DNA of 64,000 bases, taken from the NCBI RefSeq assembly GCF_030160015.1, contig NZ_BSNN01000004.1:62001-126000 (forward strand). Reading direction: 5' to 3'. The position numbers and the translations under genes are program-made. Positions 1 through 9,500 of the stretch are shown one piece after another (within the stretch, counting starts at the first letter, position 1; each line of letters opens with the position of its first letter). Source of the DNA: Amylibacter marinus (GTDB lineage: Bacteria; Pseudomonadota; Alphaproteobacteria; Rhodobacterales; Rhodobacteraceae). Below the pieces are notes generated by a model. The model worked only from the letters and a program-made list of their open reading frames with translations. It had not been told where the DNA came from and made no database searches.

Positions 1-328
1 CGGGTTTGGGCGGTTTCTCCATGCCCAGCGCGATATTCTCCGCAACACTTAGAGCCTCGAACAGGGAAAAATGCTGAAACACCATGGCCACCCCGGCCTT
101 ACGCGCCGCGCGCGGTTCCCTGGGGGCGAATGGTTTATCCTGAAAGGTGATGGTGCCACTGTCGGGTTTAACCAAACCATAGATCATTTTGACCAAAGTT
201 GATTTTCCAGCGCCGTTTTCACCTAATAGCGCGTGAATCTCTGCGTGATCGATATCAAAGCTAACCGCGTCATTTGCAATAACGCCAGGATAGGTCTTCG
301 TCAGGTTTTGCAGCGAGATCAAGCTCAT
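1..328 (-). CDS. ABC transporter ATP-binding protein (BmpA/nucleoside-type), 5' part only
   Basis: This is the N-terminal ~109 residues of an ABC ATPase; the rest lies beyond the left edge of the window. It starts MSLISLQNLTKTYPGV, with Walker A GENGAGKST near residue 37 and a Q-loop VFQHFSLF near residue 88. The wording is typical of ATPases that work with BmpA-type sugar/nucleoside binding proteins. The start codon overlaps the xdhC stop in an ATGA, so it is translated with the xdhABC genes. Import of a purine or nucleoside is inferred from that context only. Its membrane and binding-protein partners are not in the window. Confidence 0.85.
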   Translation of the reverse strand, partial: MSLISLQNLTKTYPGVIANDAVSFDIDHAEIHALLGENGAGKSTLVKMIYGLVKPDSGTITFQDKPFAPREPRAARKAGVAMVFQHFSLFEALSVAENIALGMEKPPKP

Positions 329-1254
329 ATTTTTTTGCGCTCCCCAGCCCAGTTTCCAGCCCTAATTGACAGTAGCTGACCCGCTACGCCAATAGCAATT
401 GATTTCGGAGACTTGCCTAAATTTGGGGCGCCAATAGGACAACAGATAGCGCCTATTTCTTCAGGCCGATGCCCAAGGTCGGCCAATCGTTTTTGGAATC
501 TTCGCCATTTTGTTTTTGATCCAATCAGCCCAGCCCATGCATGCGGATGCTGTAACAGCTGATGGCACAGATCAAAATCAAAGGCGTGTGAATAGGTTAG
601 GATCAGGTGAAACGCATTCTTTGGGGCATACCGCACCACATGGGCAGGATTTGCAGAAACCAGCGTTTGCACAGGGCAATGCGCGGGGAACCTATCTGGG
701 GCGGTATCGACCCATGTAATGTCAAAATCCAGCCCCTGCATCACATCCACGATCGCGCGCCCCACATGCCCTGCACCGTAAATCCACAGGGGCTGCAAAG
801 GTGCAACCACTGGTTCAAATAGCCAGCCGTCTATCAGCAGCGTTTCATTGATACCTTGGCCATTGCGCAGGCCAGCAATCTTACGCGCCACTGCCAAAGA
901 CTGCGTACTTGCGCGGATACCGCGGGCAAAAAACAGACCTGCCTGTGGTAGCGTCTCGCGGGTGTAGCGCTCGATCACCAAGGTAACGCGCCCGCCGCAA
1001 CATTGACCCAATGCAGGGCCAAGCGGGACGGTAATACATTGCGCCTGATCGCCGCCACGTATCTTTTCGGCCAGCGCCAGCGCCTGAAGTTCCAATGCCC
1101 CGCCGCCAATGGTGCCAAACGGCCCATCAGATGTTAAGAGCATAGAGGTCCCCGTTCCCCGTGGTACAGAGCCTTGGTGCGCGGCAATCACAATGCGCGC
1201 AACAGGCCCCTGACCCACATGGCGTTCCAGCTGGGCGCGGTCAAACCCCATCAT
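325..1254 (-). CDS. xdhC: Xanthine dehydrogenase accessory protein XdhC
   Basis: XdhC binds molybdenum cofactor, promotes its sulfuration and delivers it to xanthine dehydrogenase. The protein is 309 residues from the chosen start. It has the XdhC/CoxI N-terminal domain with the GTIGGGALE motif and a C-terminal Rossmann-like domain with GAGHVGRAI. The ATG at 1254 forms an ATGA overlap with the xdhB stop; an in-frame ATG at 1275 would add seven residues inside xdhB and is less likely. The stop overlaps the ABC ATPase start. It is the third gene of the xdhA-xdhB-xdhC operon. Confidence 0.92.
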   Translation of the reverse strand: MMGFDRAQLERHVGQGPVARIVIAAHQGSVPRGTGTSMLLTSDGPFGTIGGGALELQALALAEKIRGGDQAQCITVPLGPALGQCCGGRVTLVIERYTRETLPQAGLFFARGIRASTQSLAVARKIAGLRNGQGINETLLIDGWLFEPVVAPLQPLWIYGAGHVGRAIVDVMQGLDFDITWVDTAPDRFPAHCPVQTLVSANPAHVVRYAPKNAFHLILTYSHAFDFDLCHQLLQHPHAWAGLIGSKTKWRRFQKRLADLGHRPEEIGAICCPIGAPNLGKSPKSIAIGVAGQLLSIRAGNWAGERKKI

Positions 1255-3521
1255 CCTTGCCCCCGCAGAGCGCAATAGCGCATCAGCAGGTTTTCCGCAG
1301 TGGCCGGTGCCTGTAGGGTGGCATATTGCCCATTGGGCATAGAGATCGCATGGCTAAGTGCCAAAAAGGCCGAGATCCCCAACATGAACGGCGGCTCTCC
1401 CACCGCCTTGGACCGATAGATCGTGTCTTCTGTATTTTCGTTATCAAACAGATCAACATTGAAGATGCGGGGCCTATCCGAACAGGCGGGGATTTTATAG
1501 GTGCTAGGCGCATGGGTGCGTAGCCGGCCCGTATCGTCCCAGACCAGCTCTTCTGTCGTTAGCCACCCCGCGCCTTGCACATACCCGCCCTCGATCTGGC
1601 CGATATCCAGTGCGGGATTAAGCGAACGCCCCACATCATGCAGAATATCCGTGCGCAGAATACGGTTCTCGCCGCTAAGGGTATCCACCACCACCTCGCT
1701 GACCGCCGCCCCATAGGCAAAATAGAAAAACGCTCGCCCCTGCCCAGACATACGATCCCACTGAATTTTAGGTGTGGCGTAAAACCCTGTGGCCGAGAGC
1801 GAAATGCGGTGCTGATAGGCAAGGCTGATCAGCTGTGCAAAGGGTATCCTATCCGCGCCGATCTGCACATGATCCTTGCTAAACTCTATGCCCTCGGGGG
1901 GCACATTAAAATGCAGAGCCGCAAATTCAGTTAGGCGCTTGCGCAAAGTTAGGCAGGCATTTTGCACCGCCATTCCGTTTAAATCAGACCCAGAGGAGGC
2001 CGCGGTTGCCGATGTATTGGGTACCTTGGCCGTATCGGTTGCGGTAATCTTAATGCGCGAATACGCCACCCCCAAAGTGCGCGCGGCAATCGAGGCCACC
2101 TTGGTAAACAGCCCCTGCCCCATTTCCGTGCCGCCATGATTTAGGTGCACAGAGCCATCGGAATAGATATGCACCAATGCCCCCGCTTGATTCAGATGCG
2201 TAAGAGTAAAGCTGATGCCAAACTTCACGGGCGTTAGGGCGATACCGCGACGCAAAATAGCATTGGGGTTATCGCGGTGTTCGGCACAGATTTCCGCATA
2301 GCGCGTGTCATAGTCCGCGCTGATGCGCAACTGTTCGACCAGGGGCGCAATGACGCTATCCTCAATGGTCATATGATAGGGCGTGACATCCCCATTTTTG
2401 TAAAAATTTTTGCGCCGTACATTCAGAGGGTCAAGGCTTAAATCATGGGCGATTTCATCTATAACCCGCTCGATTGCCAGCACGCCCTGCGGGCCGCCAA
2501 ACCCGCGAAAGGCCGTGGCGCTTTGGGTATTGGTTTTCAAACGGTGCGAGGTGATCCGCACATCTGGCAGGTTATAGGCATTATCCGAATGCAGCATCGC
2601 ACGATCTGCTACCGGCAGGGATAGATCCTGTGCCCAACCAGCGCGGCAATAGTGGATCATTTCCAAGCCCAAGATGCGCCCATCTGGATCAAAGCCAACC
2701 GTGTATTTGATACGAAAGTCATGACGCTTTCCCGTGATCATCATATCATCGTCGCGATCATAGCGCATTTTACAGGCGCGCCCTGTGTGGATGGCCGCAA
2801 CCGCACAGGCACAGGCCAAAGCATTCGCTTGGCTTTCCTTACCACCAAATCCCCCCCCCATGCGTCGCGTTTCCACCCGCACCGCATTAAAGGGCAACCC
2901 AAGGGTTTCGGCCACTTTGTGCTGAACCTCGCTTGGGTGCTGAGTAGAGGAATGGATCAGAACATCACCATTGTCTTGGGGCAATGCGGCGGCGGCCTGC
3001 CCTTCAAGATAGAAATGTTCTTGGCCCCCCATATCAATCACACCAGTCAGCCGCCTTGGGGCTGTTTTGAGCGCCTGCTTTGCATTCCCCTTGTTGAATA
3101 TGATCGGGTCTTCGAACTGTGAATGTGCCGCCAAGGCCTGATCAATGCTCAAGATCGGGGGGTGCGCATCGATTTCAACCTTTGCTAGGCGCGCGGCGCG
3201 GCGCGCGTTGGTATGGGTGTCGGCGATGACCAAGAACATCGGCTGACCGATATAGTGCACACGATCAATTGCTAACAGCGGCTCGTCGTGCGCCGAAGGG
3301 GAAACATCATTGCTGTGCTTCAAATTTTTGGCGCAGAGCACCGCCACCACGCCCCGAGCCGCGCGGACCTGAGCGAGATCAATGTTTATAAGCGTGCCAC
3401 AGGCCACATCCGATAGGCCAAATGCCAGATGCAAGGCCCCCGCGGGCATGGGAATGTCATCGGTATAGCGCGCGCGCCCCGTTACATGCAGGGTGGCTGC
3501 ATCATGTTCTGGGGCGCTCAT
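1251..3521 (-). CDS. xdhB: Xanthine dehydrogenase molybdopterin-binding subunit
   Basis: This is the large catalytic subunit that oxidises hypoxanthine and xanthine to urate. At 756 residues it has the usual length. It begins with the a/b hammerhead domain (roughly 10-120), followed by the molybdopterin-binding domain. Visible cofactor motifs are RRMGGGFGGKE near 222, AFRGFGGPQG near 338, GGTEMGQG near 464 and the catalytic-Glu motif VGEPPFMLG near the C-terminus. Start and stop both overlap neighbours (ATGA with xdhA and with xdhC), so the three are one translationally coupled unit. Confidence 0.95.
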   Translation of the reverse strand: MSAPEHDAATLHVTGRARYTDDIPMPAGALHLAFGLSDVACGTLINIDLAQVRAARGVVAVLCAKNLKHSNDVSPSAHDEPLLAIDRVHYIGQPMFLVIADTHTNARRAARLAKVEIDAHPPILSIDQALAAHSQFEDPIIFNKGNAKQALKTAPRRLTGVIDMGGQEHFYLEGQAAAALPQDNGDVLIHSSTQHPSEVQHKVAETLGLPFNAVRVETRRMGGGFGGKESQANALACACAVAAIHTGRACKMRYDRDDDMMITGKRHDFRIKYTVGFDPDGRILGLEMIHYCRAGWAQDLSLPVADRAMLHSDNAYNLPDVRITSHRLKTNTQSATAFRGFGGPQGVLAIERVIDEIAHDLSLDPLNVRRKNFYKNGDVTPYHMTIEDSVIAPLVEQLRISADYDTRYAEICAEHRDNPNAILRRGIALTPVKFGISFTLTHLNQAGALVHIYSDGSVHLNHGGTEMGQGLFTKVASIAARTLGVAYSRIKITATDTAKVPNTSATAASSGSDLNGMAVQNACLTLRKRLTEFAALHFNVPPEGIEFSKDHVQIGADRIPFAQLISLAYQHRISLSATGFYATPKIQWDRMSGQGRAFFYFAYGAAVSEVVVDTLSGENRILRTDILHDVGRSLNPALDIGQIEGGYVQGAGWLTTEELVWDDTGRLRTHAPSTYKIPACSDRPRIFNVDLFDNENTEDTIYRSKAVGEPPFMLGISAFLALSHAISMPNGQYATLQAPATAENLLMRYCALRGQG

Positions 3522-4882
3522 GGGGTGACCTCTAAAATATCTAGCGCGGGGGCCTTGTCGGCAAGATAGGCCCGTAGCAGCATATTTTGTGCCGCCAGCA
3601 TGCGATACGCCGCAGAGCCGCGCGCGTCAGATAACGGGGTGAAATCATCCGCCAAAGCTGTCATTGCGCGGTCTATTGCGCGGCGATCGTAGGCCATACC
3701 TATTAATACAGCTTCTGCCCCATGCGCACTCTGTGGTATCCCCGCCATCCCGCCAAAGGCCAGTCGCGCCTCTGTCACCATGCCGTCTGTGGTCTGGATA
3801 TTAATACACCCGCAAACTGTCGAAATATCCTGATCGAAGCGTTTTGATAACTTGTAGCACTTTAGCGTATCTGATGTGGTCGGCACTATGATGCTGTGCA
3901 AAAATTCCCCGGGCTGAATGTCTTGAGAGCCATAAGAGATGAAAAAATCCTCGACCGCAATTTCACGGATCTGTTGCCCCCTTTGCAGCCGCAGGCGCGC
4001 GCCCAGCGCAATGAGCGCGGGCGGCAAATCCCCAATCGGCGATCCATTGGCGATGTTCCCCCCAATGGTTGCCACATTGCGCAATTGCGCCGAGGCAAAG
4101 CGGCGCAGAAATTCCGACATCTGTGGCAGGTCTTTGTGCAGGCTATCGCGCATCTGTGCTATGGTGACCATCGCACCAAATGTAATCGCCTCCGGCGATC
4201 GCTCTATGCGTTTTAGGTCGGGTATTTGATGTAAGAAACACGGGCGGTTTAACTCTTGCAGACCTTTGGTCACCCATAGTCCCACATCACTGCCACCGGC
4301 AATTAATGTGGCATCTGGATTATCCACAAACCAAGCCGCGAATTCATTCAAATCATGGGGTGCCTGCACCGAGCGCAACGGGGAATATTCTGCCCCGCGA
4401 TCTGCCTCTATCCACATAGGGTGCGCACGGCCCTCAGCAGCCTTAGCGGCCTTAATGATCGGGGCATAGCCTGTGCAACGGCAAAGATTTCCCGCAAGAG
4501 CCGTATCATAGTCGCGGTCTTTATTACCCAGCGCTGCGGCCAGCGACGCCACAATACCGGGGGTGCAAAACCCACATTGAGAGCCATGTTTTTCAACCAG
4601 TGCCGATTGTATTGGATGCATATCAGAGCCATTCGCCAGCCCCTCGACAGTGCGGATCGATTTACCCTGCAATTGCGGCATGAACAAAATACAGGCGTTA
4701 ACCGGCATTAGGGAATCACCATGAGACAAAACCACACTACAGGCGCCACAATCCCCCTCGTTACAGCCCTCTTTGGTGCCCGTAAGCTGGCGCTCCTCGC
4801 GCAGCCAATCCAGCAGAGTTTGGGTAGGATCACTAACATCAACCCGCGTGGTTTCCCCATTCAGAAGAAACTCTATTTCCAT
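3518..4882 (-). CDS. xdhA: Xanthine dehydrogenase small subunit (2Fe-2S and FAD)
   Basis: The small subunit passes electrons from the molybdenum centre through two [2Fe-2S] clusters to FAD and NAD. Its 454 residues show the plant-type ferredoxin cysteines at about 40, 45, 48 and 64, and the second cluster at QCGFCTPG (about 103/106) and LCRCTGY (about 138/140). An FAD-binding domain with GGNIANGSPIGD and a CODH flavoprotein C-terminal domain follow. It is the first gene of the operon; the 114-bp gap upstream (4883-4996) must hold its promoter, but I see no clear operator there. Confidence 0.95.
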   Translation of the reverse strand: MEIEFLLNGETTRVDVSDPTQTLLDWLREERQLTGTKEGCNEGDCGACSVVLSHGDSLMPVNACILFMPQLQGKSIRTVEGLANGSDMHPIQSALVEKHGSQCGFCTPGIVASLAAALGNKDRDYDTALAGNLCRCTGYAPIIKAAKAAEGRAHPMWIEADRGAEYSPLRSVQAPHDLNEFAAWFVDNPDATLIAGGSDVGLWVTKGLQELNRPCFLHQIPDLKRIERSPEAITFGAMVTIAQMRDSLHKDLPQMSEFLRRFASAQLRNVATIGGNIANGSPIGDLPPALIALGARLRLQRGQQIREIAVEDFFISYGSQDIQPGEFLHSIIVPTTSDTLKCYKLSKRFDQDISTVCGCINIQTTDGMVTEARLAFGGMAGIPQSAHGAEAVLIGMAYDRRAIDRAMTALADDFTPLSDARGSAAYRMLAAQNMLLRAYLADKAPALDILEVTP

Positions 4883-4996
4883 GGATAATATCCGCCACCT
4901 TCTGTTATTTAACCCCTAAAATACCCGATGCGGCGTAAAGCAAATTAGGGCGATTTAACCCCAGCTAACCACAGATGCGACGCCGGTGCAAATCTA

Positions 4997-5497
4997 CTAG
5001 GCATTCCCAATGACATGATAGGGTGTCCCAAAGGTGAATTCCTCTAGGTTTTCACCGCCCGTATCCTGTTGGCTGATCCGATCGATCACGCAAAACATCC
5101 CCGACCCTGACAGCGGCGTTAAAACCCCGTGCCATATATTTCGATGATAGCTCACCCCCTGAAAGGCCGCCGTCATGAAGGCGCGCGGTAGCGCCGGACG
5201 CCCCCCCTCATCTGGTGCAACTATCACCAAGAACCCCGCATCACACATCGGCACAAACGCCTGCGATCCAAGAGGGTGGCGTTCCATCATTGTAAGCACA
5301 TAGGGAAGTGTTTGCAGTTCGGACTGAAACAAGCTGATACCAGTAGAGCCATTCAAGATATCTGGTTGCGACAGGTTATGATGACGGGTGCATCTGCCCT
5401 GATTAATCGGAACTGCATCGCCCAATCCAATGGCAAGCACATCGCCAAAGGGCGCAAATGCATCCTGCGTCAGCGGCTCGATATCGATAGTTATCAT
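4997..5497 (-). CDS. allA: Ureidoglycolate lyase
   Basis: AllA splits (S)-ureidoglycolate into glyoxylate and urea, the last step of the ureide route. The 166-residue protein has the family opening (LTQDAFAPFGDVL), the RHHNL segment and the NIWHGVLTPL stretch with the conserved histidine. The start overlaps the stop of the upstream ureidoglycine aminohydrolase gene in an ATGA. It is the last gene of the puuE/uraD-UGHY-allA operon. The glyoxylate product links this operon to central C2 metabolism. Confidence 0.92.
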   Translation of the reverse strand: MITIDIEPLTQDAFAPFGDVLAIGLGDAVPINQGRCTRHHNLSQPDILNGSTGISLFQSELQTLPYVLTMMERHPLGSQAFVPMCDAGFLVIVAPDEGGRPALPRAFMTAAFQGVSYHRNIWHGVLTPLSGSGMFCVIDRISQQDTGGENLEEFTFGTPYHVIGNA

Positions 5498-6312
5498 GCC
5501 AGCGCCAATGCTGGGTGGCGGTTTACATCTTTGTACAAAAGATACCTAAATGGCTCTGTGCTAGTTGCCACACAGGCCTGAGGGCAAAAGGCACGCAACC
5601 ACATAAAATCCCCCGGCTCCACATCAATCCAGTCCTGATTCAGCAAATACCGCGCGCGCCCCTGCAAGACGTATAGCCCGTGTTCCATAACATGGGTTTC
5701 CTCGAATGGAATGCATCCCCCCTGTTGAAAAGACACGATGTTCACATGCATATCGTGGCGCATATCATCGGGATCGACAAATCGCGTGGTCGCCCATAGG
5801 CCTGCACAATCGGGCATGTCTTGGGCGGGTGTCTGTGCATCCGATGTGGTGAAAAATTCCGGTTTGGCGATCCCAGAAACGGGCAGGTAGCGTTTTCTAA
5901 TCCAATGGAATGTTACCGGCATGGTGGTGGTGTTTTCCACCTGCCACTGCGCCTCAGGAGGAATATATACATAGCCCCCCACACCGATCTGATGGCGCTG
6001 ACCTGAATATATAATCGTTAGGGTGCCTTGGGTGACAAATATCCCGGCCTGTGCGTTTGGATCTGGTTCGGGTGCGGGGCTGCCACCATTTGGCGCAACC
6101 TCGACGATATATTGGGCAAATGTCTCCGCAAAGCCGCTCATGGGGCGCGCCATAATCCATGCGCGCGACTTGTGCCAATGTGGTAGGTAACTTGTGACAA
6201 TATCGCTAAAGCATTCCGCAGGAATAAACGCATAGCTTTCGCTAAAACGCGCCCGCCTGCGCAGCGGGGTTGTTTGCGGTGCTAACCCTCCCGTTGGTGT
6301 ATGGTATCCCAT
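5494..6312 (-). CDS. (S)-ureidoglycine aminohydrolase (bicupin)
   Basis: This 272-residue bicupin converts ureidoglycine to ureidoglycolate and ammonia. The C-terminal cupin carries the metal-ligand pattern EETHVMEHGLYVLQG, and the N-terminal cupin has EVAPNGG and GVGGYVYIPP. Homologues are often labelled bifunctional allantoicase/ureidoglycine aminohydrolase, but the sequence only supports the aminohydrolase. The ATG at 6312 makes an ATGA with the upstream fusion gene. A longer open frame to 6363 lies wholly inside that gene and was rejected. AllA follows with another ATGA overlap. Confidence 0.88.
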   Translation of the reverse strand: MGYHTPTGGLAPQTTPLRRRARFSESYAFIPAECFSDIVTSYLPHWHKSRAWIMARPMSGFAETFAQYIVEVAPNGGSPAPEPDPNAQAGIFVTQGTLTIIYSGQRHQIGVGGYVYIPPEAQWQVENTTTMPVTFHWIRKRYLPVSGIAKPEFFTTSDAQTPAQDMPDCAGLWATTRFVDPDDMRHDMHVNIVSFQQGGCIPFEETHVMEHGLYVLQGRARYLLNQDWIDVEPGDFMWLRAFCPQACVATSTEPFRYLLYKDVNRHPALALA

Positions 6313-7727
6313 CACAGAATCTCCTGCAGTCGCAATAGCGCAATGCGCTCTACCTGTGCACAAGCGGTCGCAAACTCGGTCTCTCTGGCATTCAAAATCC
6401 GCGCCTTAAAATTTGCCATGATCTGATCCTTGTTCAGGCCCTTAACCGCAAGAATGAACGGGAACCCATGCTGGCCTGTATATTGCTGATTAAGGTGGGT
6501 GAATTCCGCCCGCTCTTCCTCTGTTAGCATATCTAACCCTGCACTGGCTTGCTCCTTGGTGCTGTCCTCGGTCAGCGATTTTGCCGCGGCCAAGCGTCCC
6601 GCCAAATCTGGATGTGCCTTCAGCACATCTAGGCGGGTCTCCTCAGATGCTGCGCGAAATTGCCTACACATCGCGCTATGCAACCCCTCCACGCTATCCT
6701 GTGCGCGGCCTAATTCGTCCTGCCATGTCTGGGTGGCAACCCACGGGGAATGTTCGAAAATCCCTCCAAAGGTTTGCACAAACAGCGCCATCGGCATAGT
6801 GCTGGGTCGATATCCAATTAAGGGGGCGGGATGGTTTTTACGCCAATGATCTGCGATATCAATGCGCTTGGCGCACCAAACATCCGCCTTTGATTTCACA
6901 TATTCTATAAACCGTACCAGCGATTGTATTCGCCCCGGTCGCCCGATCAGGCGGCAATGCAACCCCACCGACATCATTTTTGGCGCGCCCTCCTGCCCCT
7001 CGGCATAAAGAACATCAAAGCTGTCCTTGAGATAGGTGAAGAACTGATCCCCAGAGTTGAAACCCTGAGGCGTGGCAAAGCGCATGTCGTTGCAATCCAG
7101 CGTATAGGGAACCACCAATTGATTTTGGCTACGGGTTTGATGCCAATAAGGCAGATCATCGGCATAGCTGTCGGAAATGTAATCAAAACTCCCATCAGCG
7201 GTGATTAAATCAAGGGTGTTTTGAGAACACCGCCCCGTATACCACCCCTGCGGCGGCGCGCCAGTAACTAGCCTATGAAGGCGTTTGGCCTGTCGGATAT
7301 GATCGGTTTCCGCCTGCGGTGTGAAATCTTTGTATTCGATCCATTTTAGCCCATGGCTGGCAATTTCCCAATCTGCGGCCTGCATTGCCGCCACCTGCTC
7401 GGGCGCACGCGCAAGGGCGGTGGCGACGCCAAAAACTGTTACTGGAATATCAAATTTAGTAAACAGCCGATGCAGACGCCAAAACCCTGAACGCGCCCCA
7501 TACTCATAGATGCTTTCCATATTCCAATGGCGCTGACCCCGCCATGATTGCGCCCCGACAATTTCAGACAAGAAGGCCTCGGATCCTTGATCACCGTGCA
7601 GGATGTTGTTTTCCCCGCCTTCCTCGTAATTTAGCACAAATTGTAATGCGATTTTCGCCCCCCCCGGCCAATGCACAACAGGGGGGTCATCGCCGTATCC
7701 GCGCATATCTCTGGGGTATCGTGTCAT
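6312..7727 (-). CDS. PuuE-UraD fusion: allantoinase and OHCU decarboxylase
   Basis: Two consecutive urate-pathway enzymes are in one 471-residue chain. Residues ~1-305 are PuuE, a metal-independent allantoinase of the polysaccharide-deacetylase fold (YPRDMRGYGDDPP, LNYEEGGE, SHGLKWIEY). Residues ~306-471 are UraD, which decarboxylates OHCU to (S)-allantoin; the AHPDLAGRLA motif holds the catalytic histidine. The order is reversed relative to the pathway, because UraD makes the substrate of PuuE. It is the first gene of a three-gene operon and is transcribed away from uraH across a 125-bp divergent spacer. Similar fusions are known in this family. Confidence 0.92.
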   Translation of the reverse strand: MTRYPRDMRGYGDDPPVVHWPGGAKIALQFVLNYEEGGENNILHGDQGSEAFLSEIVGAQSWRGQRHWNMESIYEYGARSGFWRLHRLFTKFDIPVTVFGVATALARAPEQVAAMQAADWEIASHGLKWIEYKDFTPQAETDHIRQAKRLHRLVTGAPPQGWYTGRCSQNTLDLITADGSFDYISDSYADDLPYWHQTRSQNQLVVPYTLDCNDMRFATPQGFNSGDQFFTYLKDSFDVLYAEGQEGAPKMMSVGLHCRLIGRPGRIQSLVRFIEYVKSKADVWCAKRIDIADHWRKNHPAPLIGYRPSTMPMALFVQTFGGIFEHSPWVATQTWQDELGRAQDSVEGLHSAMCRQFRAASEETRLDVLKAHPDLAGRLAAAKSLTEDSTKEQASAGLDMLTEEERAEFTHLNQQYTGQHGFPFILAVKGLNKDQIMANFKARILNARETEFATACAQVERIALLRLQEIL

Positions 7728-7852
7728 CTACAACCTTACCTTAACTTCGCTTAATTATTAGATTTTTGAACCCGCCCGTAAAGAAAAATTCTGCTTGGGC
7801 TTTCTTTTTGGGACGCGCGGGTGCATTGTAAATAACGCAGAAGAGGAAAAAT
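7728..7852. promoter_or_regulatory. Divergent promoter region, puuE/uraD versus uraH
   Basis: This 125-bp spacer separates the two arms of the urate pathway, so both promoters must lie here. It is AT-rich on the left side and ends in an AGAGGA ribosome-binding site for uraH. I do not see a convincing long palindrome, and no regulator gene is next to it. Confidence 0.5.
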
Positions 7853-8209
7853 ATGAGCCAAGGCTATCTAACAACCCATGTTTTAAATACATCCACCGGG
7901 CAACCTGCGGCGGGTGTTAAAATTCAGCTTTTTCGTGTTTCGGGAAACAGTCACCGTAAAATCGAAGAAATGGTCACCAATGATGACGGGCGGACCGATG
8001 AGCCGCTGCTTCCACCCAGTAAATTTAGGCCAGGCACCTATGAGCTGGTGTTCTATGCAGGTGATTATCTGCGCAGCTTGGGTACGCTACAGGCGGAACC
8101 TCTGTTTCTAGATCAGGTGCCCGTGCGGTTTGGCATGCCAACTCCTACTCATTATCACGTGCCGCTATTGTTATCGCCCTTCGGCTACAGCACCTATCGA
8201 GGCAGCTAA
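7853..8209 (+). CDS. uraH: 5-hydroxyisourate hydrolase (transthyretin-like)
   Basis: This enzyme hydrolyses 5-hydroxyisourate, the product of urate oxidation, to OHCU. The 118 residues show every family signature: THVLNT with the active-site histidine near the N-terminus, DGRTDEPLL with the arginine, THYHVPLLLSP, and the C-terminal tetrapeptide YRGS. It lacks a targeting peptide, so it is cytosolic. An AGAGGA ribosome-binding site precedes the ATG. The stop is one base before the start of puuD, so the two genes form an operon. Confidence 0.95.
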   Translation: MSQGYLTTHVLNTSTGQPAAGVKIQLFRVSGNSHRKIEEMVTNDDGRTDEPLLPPSKFRPGTYELVFYAGDYLRSLGTLQAEPLFLDQVPVRFGMPTPTHYHVPLLLSPFGYSTYRGS

Positions 8210-8210
8210 G

Positions 8211-9431
8211 GTGTTTGATCTAGCGGTTGTGATGGCGTGGATGGAACTGGCGGCGCGTTGGGTTCATGTTATTACGGCTATCGCATGGATCGGGTCATCC
8301 TTTTACTTCATCGCATTGGATCTTGGGCTGCGTAAGCGCGAGGGCCTGCCCCATGGTGTCCACGGCGAAGAATGGCAGGTGCATGGCGGCGGTTTTTACC
8401 ATATTCAAAAATACCTTGTGGCCCCTGATGCCCTGCCGGAACATCTGACATGGTTCAAATGGGAAAGCTATGCCACATGGATGTCGGGTTTCGCGCTGAT
8501 GATCCTGCTGTATTACGCAGGTGCTGATCTATATTTGATCGATCCGCGTGTGGCCGATATCTCGACACCGCTTGCGATTTTGATTTCAATTGGATCGATG
8601 GCCGGTGTTTGGCTCGTTTATAACTGGATTTGCAATTCAGGCTTCGGGGCGGATAATCGCCGCTTGATGGTTTTTCTATATCTGGCTTTGGTGGCGCTTG
8701 CTTGGGGGTTCACACAGGTGTTTTCTGGACGGGCGGCGCTGTTGCATTTGGGCGCAGTTACCGCAACCATCATGGCGGCAAATGTGTTTATGGTAATCAT
8801 TCCCAATCAGAAAATTGTGGTGGCCGATTTGATAGCGGGGCGCAAACCTGATCCAAAGTATGGCAAAATTGCCAAACAGCGCTCTACCCACAACAACTAT
8901 CTTACCTTACCTGTGCTGTTTTTGATGCTGTCAAACCACTACCCACTTGCCTTTGCCAGCGAATATAATTGGATCATCGCTAGTCTTGTTTTTCTAATCG
9001 GGGTTTGCATCCGCCATTATTTCAACAGCCTTCATGCCCGCAATGGAAACCCCCACTGGACATGGGCCGCGGCGGGAATATTGTTTTTCATCCTGATTTG
9101 GCTATCCCTTTTGCCCGCGCAATTACGCGAAACCACCCAGCTGACAAAAACGCAACAAAAGTACATGAGCGCCACCGGGTTTCAACAAGTACATGATATC
9201 GTTTTGGGGCGCTGTTCCATGTGTCATGCCACCGAACCTGTCTACGAGGGTGTTTTATGGGCACCCAAGGGTGTGGTTCTGGACAACCCTACCGAAATCG
9301 CTGGGCATGCCCGCGCAATTTATTTACAGGCTGGCATCAGCCACGCGATGCCCCCCGCCAACCTTAGTTTTATGGAACCAGCCGAGAGGCTAGTCATTGC
9401 GAATTGGTTTCGCAGTGTCGGGTATTTCTAG
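8211..9431 (+). CDS. puuD: Membrane urate oxidase with C-terminal cytochrome c domain
   Basis: PuuD oxidises urate to 5-hydroxyisourate using a membrane domain and a heme c instead of the soluble cofactor-free uricase. The N-terminal ~310 residues contain repeated hydrophobic helices (WVHVITAIAWIGSSFYFIAL). The C-terminal ~85 residues are a cytochrome c with one CSMCH heme site and a distal methionine in HAMPPANLS. I chose the GTG at 8211 because a GAGG lies 8 bases upstream and the sequence VFDLAVVMAW continues into the conserved N-terminus. The ATG at 8232 would shorten it by seven residues. Confidence 0.92.
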   Translation: MFDLAVVMAWMELAARWVHVITAIAWIGSSFYFIALDLGLRKREGLPHGVHGEEWQVHGGGFYHIQKYLVAPDALPEHLTWFKWESYATWMSGFALMILLYYAGADLYLIDPRVADISTPLAILISIGSMAGVWLVYNWICNSGFGADNRRLMVFLYLALVALAWGFTQVFSGRAALLHLGAVTATIMAANVFMVIIPNQKIVVADLIAGRKPDPKYGKIAKQRSTHNNYLTLPVLFLMLSNHYPLAFASEYNWIIASLVFLIGVCIRHYFNSLHARNGNPHWTWAAAGILFFILIWLSLLPAQLRETTQLTKTQQKYMSATGFQQVHDIVLGRCSMCHATEPVYEGVLWAPKGVVLDNPTEIAGHARAIYLQAGISHAMPPANLSFMEPAERLVIANWFRSVGYF

Positions 9432-9500
9432 ATCTGGCGGATTGACAGCCCATCACTTTGGGCAGATACAAAACACAGCCCCACCCTCAAAGGATCTGAA

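Noticed and set aside
2652-3122. A 156-codon plus-strand open frame inside xdhB
   Set aside because: Lies wholly opposite the conserved molybdenum subunit; a codon-bias shadow.
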